Under the pieces are notes generated by a model that worked only from the letters and a program-made list of their open reading frames with translations, ran no database searches and was not told the origin of the DNA. Below, one piece after another: positions 60,958-64,000 of a DNA stretch of 64,000 bases (position 1 is the first letter of the stretch; each line of letters opens with the position of its first letter). The DNA comes from Planctomycetota bacterium (GTDB taxonomy: Bacteria > Planctomycetota > UBA1135 > GCA-002686595), in the NCBI GenBank assembly GCA_029250885.1, contig JAQXEK010000058.1, positions 1-64,000 on the forward strand. Direction: 5' to 3'. The position numbers and the translations under genes were made by a program.

Positions 60958-61094
60958 GCGACTCCGGATAGATTGCTCCGAAGCCTGCCGCTGGAACGCC
61001 TGCCCGCTTCGTGCCGGAAATCTTGCCGGTCGGTCCCAAGTCTAAATCAAATATAACCGCCGACAGCGGGCGCCACCTGTTGTCTAATCAAAGA

Positions 61095-62471
61095 ATGATC
61101 CCTGCTGACTTTAGTGTTCTCCGCCGCTTCGCTTGGCCCCTGCTCGCCCTTTGCTTGACCGTCGGCTGCGGCTCCGATGCGCCAGAGGAAGAGCAGCTGC
61201 CACCCTCCGTAGTCTTGCTCTCCCTGGACACCTTGCGTGCCGACCACACAGGCTTTCTTGGCTACGAGCGCGACACGACTCCGTTCTTGGACGAGCTCGC
61301 CGCCGAGTCGATGATCTTCGAGCGCGCCTACACGACCATGTCCTGGACGTTGATCGCTCACATGAGCATGTTGACTGGTGTCTACCCGTCCCAGCACAAG
61401 GTCTGGACAGGCAAGTCGGTTCTGCCACAGTCCGTACCGACCTTGGCCCAGAGGCTTAAGGAAGAGGGCTACTACACCATGGGGTTCCACTTCCCTGGGT
61501 GGCTCAACCCCAAGTTCGGATTCGGGCGTGACTTCGACGTCTACGAGAGGCACGAGAATGTCGAGCAAGCCCGGGAGAACATTCGCAAGGCCATGGCCGA
61601 GCGTCCGAAGAATCGGCCTTACCTTCTCTTCGTTCATTTGTTTGACATCCACAACGGGCACCTGAGTCCCAAGCCATCAATGCTCTACGACACACCGGAT
61701 CCCTACGGTGACTTCTTTGTCGAGGGCGCAACCGAACATCTCGAAGGCACCAGCTCCAAGCACTTGTGGTCTACCATCCAGGAGCGCCTGCCGGAGGATC
61801 AGCACAACGCGGTGATCGCCCAATACGACGGTGGTATTCGCTATGTGGACGACAACCTGCGAGCGCTCTGGGACGAGATGGGCGGGCCCCATGGTTTCGA
61901 CGATGCGCTGATCGTCGTGACGTCGGATCACGGCGAGGGCCTCGCCGGGCGGGATATCCAATACCAGGGTCACGGGGACGCCTACGAGGAGGGCCTGCGG
62001 GTGCCTCTGTTGATTCGCCTGCCTGACGGAACTCGCCAAAACGAACGTATCGACGGTATGGTCAGCCACGTGGACATCGTCCCGACCCTGCTTGACTACC
62101 TTGGCAAGCCCGAGGACCCGAATCTACCGGGTTACTCCCTTTTGGGCGTCCGTCCCGCCGATGAGATCGTCGTAGCCGAGCGCCCGGCTACCCGCGTGAT
62201 CCTGCACGGCAAGTACAAGCTAGTCACTAAGATCGACAAGCCAATGCGGGGTTTGATCTTTGATCTAGAGACAGACCCCCTTGAGAAGTCGCCCCTGACC
62301 TTCAAGTCGGATCCCAAGAAGTTCCTGGAGGTCACTAAGCTCATTAGCGCAGCGACCGACAATCAAACAGCCAAATGGCACCAACCCGAGCCCGACTCCG
62401 AAGCCGCGGAGTCCCCGCTAACGGAGCAGCAGCGAAGGGACCTAGCCAGTATCGGCTACACCGAAGACTAG
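61095..62471 (+). CDS. Sulfatase-like lipoprotein, tandem copy 2
   Basis: 458 aa from ATG 61095, chosen because it aligns with the start of copy 1; the frame is open 28 codons upstream. Lipoprotein signal LLALCLTVGC. Same blocks as copy 1: LLSLDTLRADHTGFLGYERDTTP, VVTSDHGEGLAGRDIQYQGHG and MSWTLIAHMSMLTG with Thr as presumed nucleophile. It ends tail-to-tail with the next minus-strand gene, 4 bp away. Confidence 0.87.
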   Translation: MIPADFSVLRRFAWPLLALCLTVGCGSDAPEEEQLPPSVVLLSLDTLRADHTGFLGYERDTTPFLDELAAESMIFERAYTTMSWTLIAHMSMLTGVYPSQHKVWTGKSVLPQSVPTLAQRLKEEGYYTMGFHFPGWLNPKFGFGRDFDVYERHENVEQARENIRKAMAERPKNRPYLLFVHLFDIHNGHLSPKPSMLYDTPDPYGDFFVEGATEHLEGTSSKHLWSTIQERLPEDQHNAVIAQYDGGIRYVDDNLRALWDEMGGPHGFDDALIVVTSDHGEGLAGRDIQYQGHGDAYEEGLRVPLLIRLPDGTRQNERIDGMVSHVDIVPTLLDYLGKPEDPNLPGYSLLGVRPADEIVVAERPATRVILHGKYKLVTKIDKPMRGLIFDLETDPLEKSPLTFKSDPKKFLEVTKLISAATDNQTAKWHQPEPDSEAAESPLTEQQRRDLASIGYTED

Positions 62472-62475
62472 CCTG

Positions 62476-63978
62476 CTAGAGGTAGCCCAGGCCCTCTAGA
62501 CGCTCGGCTTCACTGGCGTCGACCTCGATCGCACCATCGCGTTGCCAGCGCTCGGCAGTGTCTATCAACAGGGTCTGCCAAGACTCGCGCTCGTGGCCGC
62601 GCTCGGCAAAAATCTCGACCTTCTCGCCGGGGTCAAGGGCTACGTCAAACATCTCAAAGAGATTTTTGGCCGGTGTGTAAATCAGCTTGAGTTGATCATC
62701 CCGACAAGCGTACTTGTCGGTCTTCGCTTCGGGCGCATGGGTCTCGGTAACGAGGATGCGCGCCTTGGCCTCAAGTAAGGACGTACCCATCTGCCCCGGT
62801 AAGTCCGCCTGGCCAAGGATCTGGAGGATCGTCGGCACGACATCGATGTGCCGCACGAGCAGGTCCTTCTGCAGCTCAAGATCGTACTGCATGCCATCCC
62901 ATGCCTCGCCTTTGGGAAGCTTCACAATCAGGGGGACATGGACCATTTCGTCGAAGAGCGTGTGGACATGGCCGATGCCGCCGCGCTCGAGGATCTCCTC
63001 GCCGTGATCGGATGTAAAGACGACCAGGCTGTTGTCCCATAGGTCCCTTTCCTTGAGCGACGCCACCAGGTCGCCGATAGCTTGATCCGCGCGGACAACC
63101 TCCTGCTGGTATCGATCCAGAACCTGCTCGCTGGGCGCAACGTCCGCAAGCCAGAATTTGAACTCGACGTTGCCGGCCTGGGGCAGGTCAATCTCGATCA
63201 CATAGCGCGGACCGGGCCTCCCCTTCTTGCCTACAACTAGAGTCGAATCGAGGGGCGAGCGCCTTGGGGTCACGCTCCTTAGTTGCACTGAACGCAAGGC
63301 AAAGTCCAGCTCGTCGCAGATGATCTCGATGCGATGCTGGCCCGCACTCAGCCGAGCCTCAATCTCCACATGGGGTCCGTCGCTTGGGTGGAAGCTCGCG
63401 ACTTGCTTTCCACCCAAGAGCACTTGCCCCGGGGCGTCACCGAAGACCTCCGCACGGTAGGGCTCGTGTGGATCGGCGAAGTGCGCAAACAGGAAGAACG
63501 GTTGCTCGCCCTCCAGATCGTCCAGGGCCGCCAGCATCAAGGGCACGCTCTCATCCCCATTCGCGTTGCCGCGCTTGTGCTGAAAGTGCTCGAAACCACG
63601 GTCTAGGCTTTGATTAGGCTCGGTTAGCCAGAGCGTCCCCAAGGATGCCACGGCACGCGTCTTGTAGCCCCCCCGCCCAAGCCAGTCCGACAAGAGCGGG
63701 AGCTCTTTTGGCACAACTTGGCCGTTGTTGACGATACCTGAGATGTGAGGGTAGCGTGAGGAGAACAGTGCTGTGTGGCTCGGCAGGGTCATCGGCGCAT
63801 GGCTAAAGCTCTTATCAAAACGCACGCCCTCCTTGACCAAAGCATCCAGCGCCGGGGTCGCTGTCCTGTCAATAATGTCATCGCGCAGGGTGTCCACGAT
63901 GACCACGACCACATTGGCCGGGCGCCAAGCGCCGTACAGCTGGGCTGTCGCCCCCTCCGCCCAACAGGTCACGATCAC
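62476..63978 (-). CDS. Sulfatase-like protein with beta-rich insertion, possibly truncated by the window edge
   Basis: At least 500 aa. The frame stays open to position 64000, and the GTG at 63978 gives no signal peptide, so the true N-terminus may lie beyond the window. Superfamily blocks: VVVIVDTLRDDIIDR, nucleophile block HAPMTLPSHTALFSS (Thr variant with His) and VFTSDHGEEILERGGIGHVH. Between ~residues 185 and 300 there is a beta-rich insertion (VLLGGKQVASF, VEIEARLSAGQHRIEI, RYVIEIDLPQAGNVEFKFWL) resembling a carbohydrate-binding or jelly-roll module, absent from the neighbouring members. It may recognise a glycan substrate. Confidence 0.82.
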   Translation of the reverse strand: MIVTCWAEGATAQLYGAWRPANVVVVIVDTLRDDIIDRTATPALDALVKEGVRFDKSFSHAPMTLPSHTALFSSRYPHISGIVNNGQVVPKELPLLSDWLGRGGYKTRAVASLGTLWLTEPNQSLDRGFEHFQHKRGNANGDESVPLMLAALDDLEGEQPFFLFAHFADPHEPYRAEVFGDAPGQVLLGGKQVASFHPSDGPHVEIEARLSAGQHRIEIICDELDFALRSVQLRSVTPRRSPLDSTLVVGKKGRPGPRYVIEIDLPQAGNVEFKFWLADVAPSEQVLDRYQQEVVRADQAIGDLVASLKERDLWDNSLVVFTSDHGEEILERGGIGHVHTLFDEMVHVPLIVKLPKGEAWDGMQYDLELQKDLLVRHIDVVPTILQILGQADLPGQMGTSLLEAKARILVTETHAPEAKTDKYACRDDQLKLIYTPAKNLFEMFDVALDPGEKVEIFAERGHERESWQTLLIDTAERWQRDGAIEVDASEAERLEGLGYL

Positions 63979-64000
63979 CTCGCGACCTGCCTGATCGCCT

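Larger units (their letters stand above)
59578..62471 (+). repeat. Tandem duplication of a sulfatase-like gene
   Basis: The coding units at 59578-60957 and 61095-62471 are near-equal in length (459 and 458 aa) and identical at most positions by eye, including the lipobox, nucleophile block, metal site and C-terminal tail. The 137-bp spacer is not itself a copy of an obvious upstream unit. This fits a fairly recent gene duplication followed by divergence, mainly in residues ~188-210 and ~365-400. Confidence 0.85.

Overview
The window looks like a chromosomal segment from a GC-rich, Gram-negative-type bacterium, most likely a marine or freshwater Planctomycetota lineage. The grounds are several large Sec-secreted proteins that share a C-terminal module typical of that phylum, a dense set of sulfatase-like lipoproteins, FG-GAP and HEAT repeat proteins, many lipobox lipoproteins, frequent GTG/TTG starts and weak Shine-Dalgarno sequences. 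This assignment is inference. I saw no rRNA, tRNA, CRISPR array, insertion sequence or phage gene.

Layout. 1-3.2 kb: two secreted proteins, one an endonuclease/exonuclease/phosphatase-fold hydrolase. 3.8-6.3 kb: a two-gene osmoprotectant (OpuC-type) ABC importer. 6.5-15.8 kb: metabolic and envelope genes (SDR, PHP-type metallohydrolase, GYF_2 protein, DUF2867-type SDR, thioredoxin-fold lipoprotein, HEAT protein, Gfo/Idh/MocA oxidoreductase), then an arylesterase divergent from a LolD/YbbA-type ATPase and a YbbP-like FtsX permease, the tesA-ybbA-ybbP arrangement. 19.2-37.3 kb: an 18-kb regulon island (see below). 37.5-46.4 kb: envelope and secreted proteins (Cys-rich protein, four-domain FKBP lipoprotein, CPBP protease, FG-GAP protein, M28 peptidase). 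46.6-64 kb: a GT39-like membrane protein, small membrane proteins, an MBOAT/SGNH acylation pair, an M90 peptidase and six alkaline-phosphatase-superfamily 'sulfatases' that carry Thr where the formylglycine Cys/Ser would be.

The main discovery candidate is the 19-37 kb island. It encodes a SigK-like ECF sigma factor, an RskA-like membrane anti-sigma factor and a stand-alone cobalamin-binding protein with the W-x9-EH signature of CarH-type B12 photoreceptors but no DNA-binding domain. Around them lie a three-FAS1 fasciclin protein, a SOUL-CIA30 fusion, DUF523-DUF1722, a class II-type photolyase, DUF1499, an alpha/beta-hydrolase lipoprotein, DUF1295, two CFA-synthase-family methyltransferases, an acyl-CoA desaturase, an FAD oxidoreductase, DUF1365 and DUF2878. 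Six copies of one promoter pattern, GCATCC-N16-CGAA, all intergenic and all with exactly 16 bp spacing, sit in front of these operons. Two are back-to-back pairs that share a palindromic GGATGCATCC -35 element, and one lies outside the island in front of the thioredoxin-fold lipoprotein/DUF2867-SDR pair at 9.7-11.8 kb. The pattern resembles the promoter reported for mycobacterial SigK, and the gene set overlaps the M. tuberculosis sigK-rskA locus (DUF1295, CFA synthase, DUF1365, FAD oxidoreductase) and its fasciclin targets MPT70/MPT83.

How the genes may work together (inference): a light- or photo-oxidation-related cue sensed through B12 and/or the membrane anti-sigma factor releases the sigma factor. 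The sigma factor then switches on DNA photorepair, membrane lipid remodelling (desaturation and methylene/methyl transfer) and envelope protection.
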